Below, piece by piece: positions 13,305-24,860 of a stretch of 64,000 nt of DNA; position 1 is the stretch's first letter; every line of letters begins with the position of its first letter. The translations under genes were made by a program, and so were the position numbers. The stretch spans positions 4,164,134-4,228,133 of the forward strand of contig CM055618.1 of NCBI GenBank assembly GCA_029379385.1. The letters run 5' to 3'. Source of the stretch: Quillaja saponaria. Its lineage: Eukaryota > Streptophyta > Magnoliopsida > Fabales > Quillajaceae. A model generated the notes under the pieces. The model was not told where the DNA came from and did not search any database. It saw only the letters and a program-made list of their open reading frames with translations.

Positions 13305-14466
13305 TGATAACTTTGTAAAATAAAGTTATTTCACTATGCTTTTAATTCATATTTAGGCTAAATCCTAGGGTTTTTAGTTATTCGAGTCAAATTTAGTGTT
13401 TTATTTGTTTTAGGTTGTTTAGGAGTTTTGTAGAGTTTTTACCATAATTAGGATTAGTTTTACAATTTTTGGTATTTAACTTGTTTTAGGTGTCTTCGCA
13501 GTGTCCTAATTGAACTAAAAGAAGGAAAGGAATTCAAGATAGTGCAACAACATCAAAGAAGATGTAGCTATGGAGCCATCCAGGCAACCTGCCCAATAAA
13601 CACACAGAGAGAAAAGCGTCATAGTGCCAATGATCTGAAGCCACGGAGCCAATTTGAAAGATGACTTCGTAAACTATTTATGAAGTTGGCGCTGTAGTGT
13701 CTATTAATGCAAGCCAGTGGTGGGACAAGTTGAAGTCCGAGTAGGACTATGTAAAACCCTTAGAGCTGCAGCGCCATATAGAGTCACGCTAGGTGCCCTC
13801 ACATTTTTTTTGAAGACTCCTAGTTCAATTGAACTAGAAGCAAAAGGTTTATAAATAAAAGTGAAGGCTAAAGTTTTAAGATATACCAGAGCTCGTGATA
13901 GAGAGTGCTAAGGAGACCTGAAGCCATGACAACTTCTAGTTTCTACTCCTTTCTTGTTATTTTCTATTTACTTGTAATGACTATGTCTTTATTGTTTGTG
14001 TTTTCAGTAGTTAGTATGGAGTAGTCGTGTTCTAGGGTTACGATTGAACTTATATGTAGCCGATGTGACTTTAGTTTTAATTTAATGCATGTTTGAGTTT
14101 TAATATTTATGTTGTCTTGTTCTTAATGCTTCTAATTGATTGATCACTAGTTAGATTGATTAGGAATTCAGGAATTGACTTGGAAGAGTCAGTTTTGGGA
14201 TAAACCTTAGGCAATGTAACTTATGTTTGGATTAGTTCATATAACTTGGTTGTAGTGTGAGGGATTTCATGAACCTAGGCTTAGTTTAAATATCTTTTTA
14301 TATATTGCTTAAAATCTCTGAATTTACTTGTGCTTGATTATAGTTAGGTTGTATAGTATTGGTATTTAACATTAGAAGGTAAATTATTTATCATGAGAAC
14401 GATCTATATTTACTCTATATTTACTTGAGGACGGTACGTGTGCTTGCTTATGTAAAATTCATATCA
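13305..14466 (+). repeat. LTR of an Athila-like Ty3/gypsy element (family 1)
   Basis: The LTR begins TGATAACTTTG and ends TTCATATCA, six bases before a primer-binding site. A TATA-like 'tataaataaaagtg' lies at about 13,850. Between 13,590 and 13,800 there are repeated GC-rich boxes (such as GCAGCGCC, TAGTGCC). A second partial copy of the same LTR is at 29,010-29,745. The 5' end was chosen by TG and has no second copy to confirm it. Confidence 0.65.
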
Positions 14467-14472
14467 AGTTTT

Positions 14473-14490
14473 TGGCGTTGTTGCCTTGGA
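14473..14490 (+). other. Degenerate tRNA-Asp primer-binding site
   Basis: TGGCGTTGTTGCCTTGGA matches the complement of the plant tRNA-Asp 3' end (TGGCGCCGTTGCCGGGGA) at 14 of 18 positions. It sits just after the family 1 LTR. An intact version lies at 16,396. Confidence 0.75.
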
Positions 14491-14579
14491 ATAAATTTAT
14501 TTTATTTTGTTAATATCATTATAAGCTTACTTGTTTTTAATTCAAGTTCTTACTTTTGGTTTCAGGTGCTATTGCATTG

Positions 14580-15483
14580 CATGCAACACACTAGAGACTT
14601 AGAACAATTACCATAGGATATGGAGATTGAATGAACACTCAAAAAGTCAAGAAAGAACCAAGCTCCGAAACACTCTAGTGCAATGGTTAGGATCAAGAAG
14701 CTCTTGAAACCAAGGCTTTGAGAGATTATGTTGTCCTTCTTGTGCAAGGCCTCCACTCTAGAATACAAAGATCAACTATTGCTACTAATAACTTTGAGAT
14801 CAAAACGAGAACAATCCAGATGATTCAACAATTTGTAAAGTTTGGAAGATTACCTTGTGACGACCCCCATGCTCATCTAGTCACATTCCTGAAGTTGGGT
14901 AACACATTCAAGTACAATGGCATCTCTAATGATGAAGTCCGATGATGCAGTCCTCCTCGGACTTTTTCCTTTCTCACTCTGAGATAAGGTAAAAAGTTGG
15001 TTGTATTCATTACCTCAACACTTCATCATCACTTGGTCAAACATGTCACAAAAGTTTGTGTCTAAATTCTTTCCTCCCACCAAAACTGCCAAGCTAAGGA
15101 ATGAAATCACACCATTCCTTCAACAAGATCAGGAGTCTCTCTACAAGGCATAGGAAAGATATAAAGACTTGATGAGAAAGTTCCCACATCATGGCATTCC
15201 TAAGTGGCTACAAGTGTATACTTTTTATAATGGTTTAGGAAACCAAACTAAAACAATAATTGATGCTGCGGCTAAAGGTGCTTTGATGGGTAAGTCTATC
15301 GATAATGCCTATGATCTTTTGGAGGAGATGGCCTCAAATTCTTATCAATGGCCATCTAAAAGGTTAACATCCCATAAAGTTGCTGGGATTCATGAACTTG
15401 ATGCCCTTACTGCCTTAACAGCACAAGTGGCTGGGTTAACAAAGAGATTTGATAATTATGGTATATGAAGCTTGTGATGAAGG
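14580..15483 (+). pseudogene. Athila-like gag pseudogene, copy 1
   Basis: Pieces of a Ty3/gypsy gag (capsid-type) protein occur in order across frames. They run from LRDYVV-like (about 14,718) through NNFEIK and IQMIQQF, then HHGIPKWLQVYTFYNGL (about 15,187) and AYDLLEEMASNSYQWPSKR, to LDALTALTAQVAGLTKRFDN (about 15,400-15,460). This is the usual order in Athila-lineage gag, which packages the element's RNA into virus-like particles. Stops and frameshifts separate the pieces. The frame is cut off by the LTR that starts at 15,484, so no protease or polymerase follows from this copy. Confidence 0.75.
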
Positions 15484-16386
15484 TGATAAGTCTATGAAAT
15501 AGCTTATTGCATGTCCTTTTTATCCATATTATTTGCTATGTTATTAAGTTTTTGTTTAATTGTTGCTTAGTTGAGTTATTTATTTTAAGGTGTTGAATCT
15601 TAGTTTAGTATGCTTAGGATTTAGCCTTTAATTATGAATTCATTCATTCTTAACTTAGTTTGTGTGTTTTGAAGGTTTAATGATTAAAAGAAATCCCTTT
15701 AAAGTCAAAGTATGGTCAAACAAGGATTTCTTACGAGTCGGGCATAGCCATGGAAAAAGGGCGCTTGGAGGCGCCCCAAGTGCCCAAAATCAAGCAACGA
15801 GGCAACTAGGCAAAGAATAAGGCATTGGAGCTGCAGAAAACTAGTGCTAGAGCACTGGGCAGGAAGGAAATCTGGTTTAGCCTTAAATAAGATAGCACTT
15901 GTTTGAATTCATTCACATGCTTGTTTTAATTTGATTTGTATGTGGGATAGGAATATACCTCCATATTTTGTATAGCCATTGTTAGGTCTATTCTTAATGA
16001 GTGTAGCTTAATTCAATTCTCATATAAATATAGTGAATTGGTTAAGTTAGATATTATTATCAGCAATTCGAAAGATACTTATATAAGAACCCTAGGTTAG
16101 TAATTCGGTATCACAACTAAGCATAATAAGATAATAATAATCCAAATGAGTGTTAAGAGAAGTTGTAATTCTAGGTTTTTTCCATTATATTCTTACATTG
16201 GCTTGTTTTGATTTAGTTTAGATTAGATTAGTTATAAATCTCTCAAAGTTCATTCGTTTGTATAAAGTTAGGATTGGTCAATTTTAGTACTTAGCAATTG
16301 GTAGATCTAATTCCTTGTGGGTTTAATAATCTACTTACACTTTATTACTTGTTCATTATATGTGCACTTGCATGGTAAATCCAACA
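15484..16386 (+). repeat. LTR of a second Athila-like element (family 2)
   Basis: This 903-bp LTR begins TGATAAGTCTATG and ends TCCAACA, ten bases before a perfect tRNA-Asp primer site. It matches 57,529-58,708 over most of its length and, more weakly and inverted, 55,625-56,443. It interrupts gag copy 1. The base run GAAGG lies immediately upstream, but no second LTR is visible to test a target duplication. Confidence 0.8.
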
Positions 16387-16395
16387 ATAAGTTTT

Positions 16396-16413
16396 TGGCG
16401 CCGTTGCCGGGGA
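16396..16413 (+). other. tRNA-Asp primer-binding site
   Basis: TGGCGCCGTTGCCGGGGA is an exact 18-base complement of the 3' end of plant tRNA-Asp, including CCA. It lies ten bases after the family 2 LTR, the expected place for priming minus-strand synthesis in Athila-type elements. Confidence 0.9.
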
Positions 16414-16498
16414 ATTAGTTTAATATTTGTTAATATTCCAGTCGATTCTAGTTCTAATTCTAACTTTCATTTTTGTTTACTTTTCAAGTACTATTTGA

Positions 16499-17771
16499 TT
16501 GTGCATGAGACAAAGCCAAAGCTTAGAACTTCTTCCTTTTGATCTCGAGATCGATAGAACTTATCGAAGACTTAGAAAGAAAAAGATACAAGCTTCGAAT
16601 CAAGAACTAGCTATGGAAGAAAATCAAGAACCTAAGCACTTGAGGGATTATGCAGTCCCTCCTGTGCAAGACCTCTTTCCATCGACTGCCTATTCAAGCC
16701 AATAATTTTATGATCAAGCCTAGCCAAATCCAAATGATTCAACAAATGAATCAATTTGCTAGATTCTCAAATGACAATCCAAACTCCCACATATTAAGCA
16801 TTCTAGAGCTTTGTGACACTTTCAAGATCAACAAAGGTTCGGATGATGAACTACGGTTGCACCTCTTTCCTTTCTCATTTCGAGATAAGGCAAAAAGTTG
16901 GCTGCTAGCACTCTCATCAAACTCAATTACAACATGGGAAGGCTTGGCCCAAAAATTCTTAGCCAAGTTCTTTCCATCGGCTAAGACAGCAAAATTGTGG
17001 AGATTGACACTTTTAGGTTGCAACCAGAAAAAAGTCAAGTCATGGCTTGCTAGATTTGTGAGGATGCCCATCCAAGCAACTTGTGCCCAAATAATCTTGA
17101 ATCAGCAAATTATTTAGGCAATTACAATAGGCAACCTAACAACAACCTTTACTCCAACACTATAATCCGAGGTGTAGAAACCACGTTAATTTTTCTTGGA
17201 TTAATCTGATGAAGCAAAACCCACTTATCCACCGAATTTTCAAGCACAACAAAGAATGGCTGCTCCCGAAAGAAGGTAAACATTGAAGAGATGTTCATGC
17301 AATACATGTCTAAGACAGACTCCATTATTAAAAATCAAGTGGCATCATTAAGGACCCTTGAGAATCAAATAGGCCAGCTGGCCAATGCTCTCACAAGCCA
17401 TCCTCAAAAGGGTCTACCTAGTGATATCGAGCCAAACTCAAATGGGGCAGGTAAACTTGGAGCATTGCAAGGCTATCACTTTAAAGAATGGTAAAGAGGC
17501 AGAAGCACCACCCAGGCAAGCTGAAAATCCTTCCAAGCAAGTTGAGGAGGAAATTGTGAATGAAAAGAAAGAGGACCAAGCTCCAAAAGAGAAGGCTCAT
17601 TCACATAAACCTCTATCTTTTCGTCAATGCTTCCAAAAGCCAAATCTTGACATACAGTTCAAGAAATTTCTAGAGGTATTCAACAACCTTCACATCAACA
17701 TTCCATTCACTAAAGCTCTTGTACAAATGCCTACTTATGAGTTCATGAAGGACATCTTGTCCAAGAAGTGA
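16499..17771 (+). pseudogene. Athila-like gag pseudogene, copy 2
   Basis: After the intact primer site, gag pieces appear in order. An N-terminal basic stretch lies at 16,499-16,700. The capsid core, including FRDKAKSWL and TTWEGLAQKFLAKFFPS, lies at 16,700-17,000. At 17,291 comes a C-terminal part with the heptad-like SLRTLENQIGQLANAL. A linker ending FKKFLEVFNNLHINIPF and FMKDILSKK follows at about 17,660-17,771. The segment between FFPSAKTAKL (about 16,998) and the sequence at 17,090 is missing the HHG..LQVQTFYNGL part present in copy 1, so an internal deletion is likely. Frameshifts and stops break it. Confidence 0.75.
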
Positions 17772-17849
17772 AGGATAGAGGGTAATGAGATGGTTACCTT
17801 GACCAAAGAGTGTAGTGCCCTCCTCCAAAAGAAACTACCACTAAAGCTT

Positions 17850-18567
17850 AAAGATTCGGATAGTGTCAAATATTCCAATTTCTATTGGCACTTCATTTTG
17901 TGGGAAAGCTTTATGTGATTTAGGAGGAAGAAAAAACTTAATGCCTTACTCCATATTTCACAAGCTTGGTCTTTAAAAGGGGAAAATTAAGCCCACCAAG
18001 GTGACCTTGCAACTTGCGGATCTATCTCAAACTTATCCAAGGGTCATAATTGTGGATGTTCTAGTTAAGGTGGATAAGCTTATATTTCCAGCCAACTTCC
18101 TCATCCTTGACATGGAGGAAGATAAAGAAATTCCCATAATATTAGGGGAGACCGTTCCTAGCAACTGGAAGAACTCTCATAGATGTGCAAAAATGAGAAC
18201 TTACTTATGAGAGTTCAAGACCAAGAAATGAAGTTCCATGTCTTTAAGGCTATGAACCTTCCTTTTAAATATGAGAAGTGATATGCCATTGAAGTGGTGC
18301 ATGAAGCCACAAAAGAAGGAAAGCAAGAGTTGAGTATTCCTCTTGATAAATCCTTGATACTAAAGCACCTTTCAATTGCTAAGAAACCACCATTGAAGAC
18401 CTAAAGCTCAATCAAGAAGGAAGTCATCAAGTGGTAGGATCGAAAACCTGGGAGGCTAAAGCTATCAAAGAACAAGCTTGGTGGCATAAATGAGTTGGCC
18501 AAGACAAGCTCAAGGAGGAATACAAGAGGAACCAAAAAAGGTTCTAGTACTCTTTGAAAGATATAAG
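17850..18567 (+). pseudogene. Athila-like aspartic protease remnant
   Basis: Text typical of the pol protease follows gag: FCGKALCDLGG near 17,900, then NLMPYSIFHKLGL, then TLQLADLSQTYPRVIIVDVLVKV and FLILDMEEDKEIPIILG at 18,010-18,170. The active-site motif, usually DLGA, reads DLGG. Stops occur at several points and the protein becomes unrecognisable after about 18,400. The domains expected next (most of reverse transcriptase) are absent, and an LTR takes their place at 18,568. Confidence 0.65.
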
Positions 18568-19908
18568 TGATGAGTTATCAATGTTTACCAAATTAAAACC
18601 TAACTATCTATATTTGTAGTATAGTATGTAGGTTATCGATCCCATAGAGAAACAATTAAGTTTATCAAATTCAACTCTAGCAAGTAGTTCTTATTTAACT
18701 AAATTGAACCAAAGCAAAAGAGCAAAAGAAGTTTAAGTATAAATCCTAAGCCAAATACTATAATGAGCAATAAAAGTAAATCAATCTAATGCAAGAAAAT
18801 ATAAAACAAAATAAATGTATAAAAATGAATAGAGTTCTAAAATGGGTTGCGATGAAGTTTTCACCAAGATTCATGAACTATTTATCATTGAAAACAAAAC
18901 AAATACCAATCTGAATATACACATATGCATGCAAATCAACCATGAAAACAAGTCGTTTCTACCTATCCTTACTTCTTTGTTAATTAGGTTAAGCGGAATA
19001 ACTAACACTAATCACATAATAACCTTCATCAAGCGTTATGGATTTAATTATGTGAAAGCATTCCGAACGAGATAGGTGCAATTGATTCTAAACAATTAAA
19101 CACAAGCGGCATTAACTTAATCTAAATCAGATTTTCCAAGCAACACTCAAATAAACTCATATTTAATTCAAGTGCTACTTTTACTACTCATGTTAATTAA
19201 CCATGCAAAGACATTAATCAATTAACTAGCATCATATTGCATGTATCAATCTATCATGTATACATCATAACAAACTAAAACACATAATCATTCAGCAATT
19301 AACCAAGAAATACATGAATACTTGCATTTTGTGTATAATATCAAATTTCCTCTTAAAAACGGATTCTCATAGTAGCTTCTTAAGTCAATGTTTCTTACCT
19401 CTTGCAATTGAACAAAAACTTAAGCTAACATCATCATTAATTGAAAATAAAATATTTTGTTCATTGTTGAAATTTTGACAGAGAAGGACTCCTAATCAAG
19501 AAGGAGTCTTTTTCTACTTAATAGCTAATTCCTTAATCAGATTTGCACTTCCTATTCTATCCAAAATTTGAATATTCTAATCTAATCTTGTGATCTTCTT
19601 TCAATCCTAATCCCAATAAAATTCCTTTCCAAAATTGGATTCCTCATATAGAAATCATTTATTGCCACTAGGATTTCTAGTCCAATTAGGATTTGCACTT
19701 CATCAACTTATAGGTTTGTCTCAATGTGCTCATTCTAGTTCTTAGTTTCATTACATGCTCAAATGCTCCATTTAGCATCATTTTACTCTTTACGCTTACA
19801 AAGCGCAATTTTACACAAAACAAGATAAGTAAACTAAAGTAAGACATAAAATGTGCATAAAAGACTAAGAATAGGGTGCTAAAAATATAGAATAATATGA
19901 GTGTATCA
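18568..19908 (-). mobile_element. Solo LTR, family F, minus orientation
   Basis: Read on the minus strand the segment begins TGATACACTCATATTATT and ends TTGATAACTCATCA, giving TG...CA ends over 1,341 bp. It matches the split copy at 23,005-29,005 and the short piece at 33,140-33,203. No identical 5-bp repeats flank it (ATAAG left, TCAAC right). The flanking gypsy pol lacks its reverse transcriptase, so the LTR seems to have come with a deletion or an ectopic recombination rather than a simple insertion. A 3-base ambiguity exists at the left end (TGATGAG or TGAG). Confidence 0.75.
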
Positions 19909-20400
19909 TCAACCTCCAAATTGGGATTTACATTTCGAGATTATGTGTGATGTTAGTAATTACATTGTTAGAGCTGTACTTGGCCAAAGAGTTGGGCAAA
20001 ATTTGCATTCATCTCTTATGCATCATGCACACCTGATGAAGCTCAATGCAACTATCATACAACCGAAAAAGAACTCTTTGCTGTAGTTTTTGCTCTTGAA
20101 AAGTTTAGATCTTACTTGCTTGGAACTAAAGTGATTTTGTTTTTTGATCATGCAGCTCTTAGGCATCTTTTGCATAAGAAGGAATCAAAGCCTAGATTGA
20201 TAAGATGGATCTTGCTTTTGCAAGAATTTGATCTTGAAGTTAAGGACAAGAAAGAAGTTGAAAATTATGTAGCTAAGCACTTGAGTAGATTGTCAAACAG
20301 GCAAGTGGAGATAGAATATCTGAGAGAGTCTTTTCCCAATGAGAAGTTATATGCTATGTATGACATTCGGCATGGTATGCTGATTTGGTTAACTTTTTAG
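19909..20400 (+). pseudogene. Athila-like RNase H remnant
   Basis: The frame resumes at an RT/RNase H junction: PPNWDLHFEIMCDVSNYIV, then AVLGQR, then after a frameshift [38 protein letters not shown] and [34 protein letters not shown]. In family terms MCDASDY carries a catalytic Asp; here it reads MCDVSNY. The TDHAAL Asp position reads FDHAAL, so that Asp is kept. RNase H removes the RNA strand after reverse transcription. No RT precedes it. Confidence 0.75.
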
Positions 20401-21610
20401 TTACCAAATAATTTCCTCAAGGTTTGTCCAAATCTCAAAAAAATAAGTTTAAAGTTGATGCTAAATATTATGTCTAGGATGACCAATATTTGTGAAAGTT
20501 TTGTGCTGACCAAGTCATGAGAAGGTGTGTACCCCAATGTGAGTATAACTCTATCCTTACCTTTTGCCCTTCTTATACTTGTGGAGGACATTTTAGTGCG
20601 AAAATAATAGCTCATAAGGTACTTACATGTGGGTTTTAGTGGTCTACCTTGTTTAAAGATGCATATACTCTTTGCAAAATTATGTGAATGATGCCAAAGA
20701 ACGGGTAGTATAACTAATCATGATCAAATACCTTTAACTTCTATTATTGTATATGAAATATTTGATGTTTGGGATATTGATTTCATAGGTCCTTTACTCG
20801 CTTCTTTTAAAAATATTTACTTCTTGCTTGCTGTTGATTTTGTGTCTAAATGGGCTAAAGCTAAGGCTACACGTATTGATAATGCTAAGGTTGTTTGTGG
20901 ATTTTGTTAAAACTCACATCTTTGACAGATTTGGAATACCCAAGGCAATCATTAGTGATCGTGGTAAACAATTTTGTAATCGATCCATGGAAGCTTTGCT
21001 TCGAAAATACAACGTTATTAAATGCACATCCACAGCTTACCATCCTTAAACAAGTGGCCAAGCTAAAAATTCTAATCGAGAGATCAAATTCATCCTTGAA
21101 AAGAAAGTGCAAATAGAACAGATTAGAGCTTAAGGTTGAATGATGCTCTATGGGCTTATAGGACTGCATATAAATCACCTATTGGAATGTCTCCACATAG
21201 GTTGATTTATGGGAGACCATGTCATCTACCAGTAAAACTTAAGCATCATGCGTTTTGGGCCATTGAGCAATGCAATATGAATTAGACGCTGCTGGACATC
21301 ATAGGAAGTTGCAATTGCAAGAGTTGGGGGAGATAAGGAATGATGCCTACGATAATGCAAGGATTTACAAGGAAAAGACTTGGTCATTCCATGACAAAAT
21401 GATTTAAAGAAAAGAATTTCAAATTGGGCAAAAAGTTTTGTTGTGAGGTAAGTTACGTTCTTGATGGATTAGTATCTTTCCTCATGGTGCAGTTGAAATT
21501 TGAAGCTTAGAAACAAACAAAGTGTTCAAGGTAAATGGGCAACAATTGAAACCTTTCTATGAAGGTTTTAAGGAAGTGGTTATGGAGAAGGTTGACTTGA
21601 CCGAACCTAC
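20401..21610 (+). pseudogene. Athila-like integrase remnant
   Basis: Degenerate zinc-binding region (CGGHFSAK...LFKDAYTLC, about 20,580-20,680) is followed by the core: VWDIDFIGPLL (first Asp, about 20,770), DFVSKWAKAKA, HIFDRFGIPKAIISDRGKQF (second Asp, about 20,960) and TSGQAK.SNREIKFILEK (Glu region, about 21,050). The C-terminal part reads DALWAYRTAYKSPIGMSPHRLIYGRPCHLPV (about 21,140-21,230) and then VFKVNGQQLKPFYEGF near 21,520-21,560. Stops and at least two frameshifts are present. The wording is that of the Athila lineage of Ty3/gypsy. Confidence 0.8.
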
Positions 21611-23004
21611 ATTAGATTGATGAGCATGGAGTCAAGCCAAAGACATTAAACAAAGGAGCTGATTGGGAGGCAACCCAACAAAAAAGAAAAACGCAAACCA
21701 GATTTGCTTTTCCACTTTCTCTTATCTTTTCGTCCTTTATTAAAAGTACATACATGATTTTTCTTCTTCTCTTTCTTACTTTGATGTCTACATTGAGGAA
21801 AATGTAGTGTTTAAGTGTGGGGAGGGGAGAGGATTTAGTGCTTCTTTTTTGCTTTTGGTATGTTTTATTTTTATTTCATGCATTTATATGTGTTTAGCAT
21901 TGTCTTTTGATATCCCAAGAGTTGATGAGAATATGTGTATTATAGTGAGATAAACTAAATGAATGAGTTAACTCGCAATTTTGAGCTTACTTGCTTTAAG
22001 AATTAACTTTGAAAGCTTGTCATGATGACTTAGTATTTTTTTTATTTGAGCATTCAACATGCCTTCTTTATTGTGTGTTATTCATTCAATGTGTTGTGCA
22101 TTTCTAGAATTTGCTTCATATCTTGTTAAGACTACATTTAAATTGCATGCATGCGTGAAAGTGATAAAGGCACTTAGGATTTTTAACCACTTAAGCCAAA
22201 AACAAGACAGCCTTATTCATGATGATTCGCTAGTCAGCCAATTTAGAGCTTAATTATCATTTTTCTTTTAACCCATGTTTGTGAACCTAAACCTTTCATA
22301 TGTTCCCTTTTTTCCTAGCCAAGGAATAGTCATGTGTACCTAATTATGAATATTGGGTTATGGTTTGAATTCATGAGAAAAGTTGTTATATGATAGGAAT
22401 TGATTGTAAATTGTATCATTTGGTTATGAAGAAAAGAGAAGAACAATTCCAAGTTGTTTATGAAAAAAAAAAAGAAAAAAGAAAAAGTGAATGACCAAAT
22501 TTGTATAAGGTGGAAAAGGAAGAAAGTAAGTGCTCCCTTTTGTTTTTAAGTAATATCATGTTGTGGGAACTTGAAAATCAAAGGAAGCTCAGTATCTGTG
22601 CTTAATTTCCTATGATGAATTTGTGAACATTAAGTTTATATGCTATTGAGTTCATTATCTTTTTATGCTCTACTAGTTGATTTGGTTTTTAACCTTTTCT
22701 TTATCTTTTTCTTACCTACCCTATTTGCCTAGCCCCATTCAACCTTGAATAAAGACCTTTTGATTCATGTCATGCATGTGATACTTTGGTTATGGAGATG
22801 AGATTGAAGAGTAAGCTTATGATAGATCATAACATTGATTAAATTTGAGTTTAAACACTTTAAGCCATAAAGACCTTTCCTGTTTGCTTTTTGCTTTCTA
22901 AGTCTTAAGTTTCATTTCTTTTCCAATTTTTTAGTTTTTGATTTTGAACATTGTTAGTTACAACTTTGTCTTTTCTTTTCCTTACTCGAGAACGTGCAGG
23001 TACT
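21611..23004 (+). other. 3' non-coding region of an Athila-like element
   Basis: No reading frame is found. A purine-rich run at 21,816-21,833 (tgtggggaggggagagga) is typical of the region after Athila integrase. The end of the segment (22,810-23,000) recurs at 32,745-33,139, in both cases just before a family F LTR, so this is the element's 3' untranslated part. Confidence 0.6.
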
Positions 23005-23163
23005 AATTAAGCATGTAATGCTACAGACTAGAATGAGCACACTGAGACAAATCTTGGGATTATGATTGAAAGAAGATCACAAGATCATATTAGAATATTC
23101 AAATTTTGGATAGAATAGGAAGTGCATCTGAATTAAAGAATTAGCTATTAAGCAAAAAAAAGA
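23005..23163 (+). repeat. Family F LTR, left part (5' end deleted)
   Basis: The segment aligns with the solo LTR at 18,568-19,908 (reverse strand) from about its base 190 onward, so the first part of the LTR is missing. It runs into the LINE at 23,164 and continues at 27,846. Confidence 0.7.
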
Positions 23164-23239
23164 TTTTTTTTAAACCTTCTTAACTAGGACCTGGGCAAGT
23201 CCTTTAGATTTTATTAATTAAAAAAAAAAAAAAAAACAA

Positions 23240-24860
23240 CAATGGCCAAGGTTTGTCTGCAACAGCATTCATTTCTCTAAAGCAATGGACAACCGAAATA
23301 TTGTATGTACCAATCAGCTGCATGAGTTCATGAAATTTTCTATGGAGTTACCATAAAGGATTAATTTTCTTATTGATGCAATGCACAAGAGCTAAAGAAT
23401 CAATGTTGACAATGATGTTAATTAATCCTCTTGAAATACAATTTTTCAAGCCTTCAAGCAAAGCTTCAAATTCAGCAAATTGGTTTGGGTCCCCAAATAT
23501 GTACCAAATGTAGCCAACATGTCACCTGAAGAGGATCTAATTATACCTCCTGCTGCCGCCTCCCCAGGATTACTCTGGGAACAACCATTGCAATTCAATT
23601 TCACAAAAGATAAGGGGTGAGATTGCCACCATAAAATAACAACCTTCTTTAAAAATATTTAACTTGGAAACTAGAATAGCAAAAATCTAAGTTGGTATGA
23701 ATCTTTGAAGTGGAGTTTAACTTTACCTTTTAAGGCATTAAAGATTAGACCAATGGTTCTCATTACCTACCTTATGATGCTCATTGAGTTCATTGATATA
23801 TTATCAAATACCTTTGCATTTCGAGCTTTCCACATCTCCTATATTATCTCAGACAAGGAGTGATCGATCTCATATATCCTACAGAAGAATTAGTGCCATC
23901 TTGCCACTAATAACTAAATAATTCATGCACTGAAGTGAGTACAAAGGTCATATTAAAGCATTGAAAGAAGAACTTCCAAACATTTATGGCTGTTTGAGAA
24001 GAAATAAACAAGTGCTAACTAGATTCAATAGCAGGAGTAGCACAACATCGACATTGAGAAGCCAATGAAATGTTAAATCGAATCACATTGCTGTCCAAAG
24101 GCAGAAAATCAAACCATAATTTCCAAAAAAAGATAGATACCTTTATTAGAAGTAAGGGATGCCACGAATAAGCTAAATATTGTTGCACGTTGTTTCTTTG
24201 CCTTGTTATATTCCAAGCAGATGTAATTAAGAAAGATCCTCCTTTGTCTTCAATCCACGCCAATTCATCATCCAAGTTACCAATTTGTAAGTCAAGAGCT
24301 TTTTGATGTACTAAGTTCGGTATCAAGTGTTTGTCATTATCCGAGAGCTGAAAATAATCACAAAGTTGTAGATTTAGAAGTTGATTTGGGACTTCCTCCA
24401 CAAGTAAGTATACTAGTCTGAGGTCACACCAAGTGTCATACCGAAAGCTTATTAGCCCTTTTACAACATTCCAAAATAAATGAGATTTAGCAAAGGTTCT
24501 ACAACTAACTAACCTCCTCCACATAGGAGAAACATTTGTGGGATTAGAAAACAAAGGATGCATCTTGCTACAATATTTGGTCGAGACAAAAGTTGAACCA
24601 TAATTTCAAAGAAAAAACTTGAGCCATGTTCGACAATAATCTAACACCCAAACCTCATTCTTAAATTGGGCAGCAAATGTTTTTCCACACACACAAATGG
24701 AAATTTCTTCGACCATCCTTAGCTCCCCAAAAGAAATTTGCTAAAGCACTCTCCAATTTGTTCAATGATCGAAGACTTTTGATGCCAAAATTCCTCCTCA
24801 ATGATGAGTTCCTCTTCCAATAAATTTTCAGCTCTACTAAGGTCATCAGAAGAAGCTTCA
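23240..24860 (-). pseudogene. LINE ORF2 C-terminal part: zf-RVT and RNase H remnant
   Basis: Reading right to left, the frame starts after the lost RT with LESALANFFWGAKDGRRNFH, text that normally follows the RT of plant LINEs. A long open stretch at 24,563-24,015 matches the zinc-binding region of plant LINE reverse transcriptases (zf-RVT), with YLAYSWHPLL and FFWKLWFDFLPL. An RNase H end follows (VKLNCNGCSQSNPGEAAAGG at about 23,600-23,550). Frameshifts and stops separate these parts. RNase H in these elements is optional for transposition. Confidence 0.75.
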
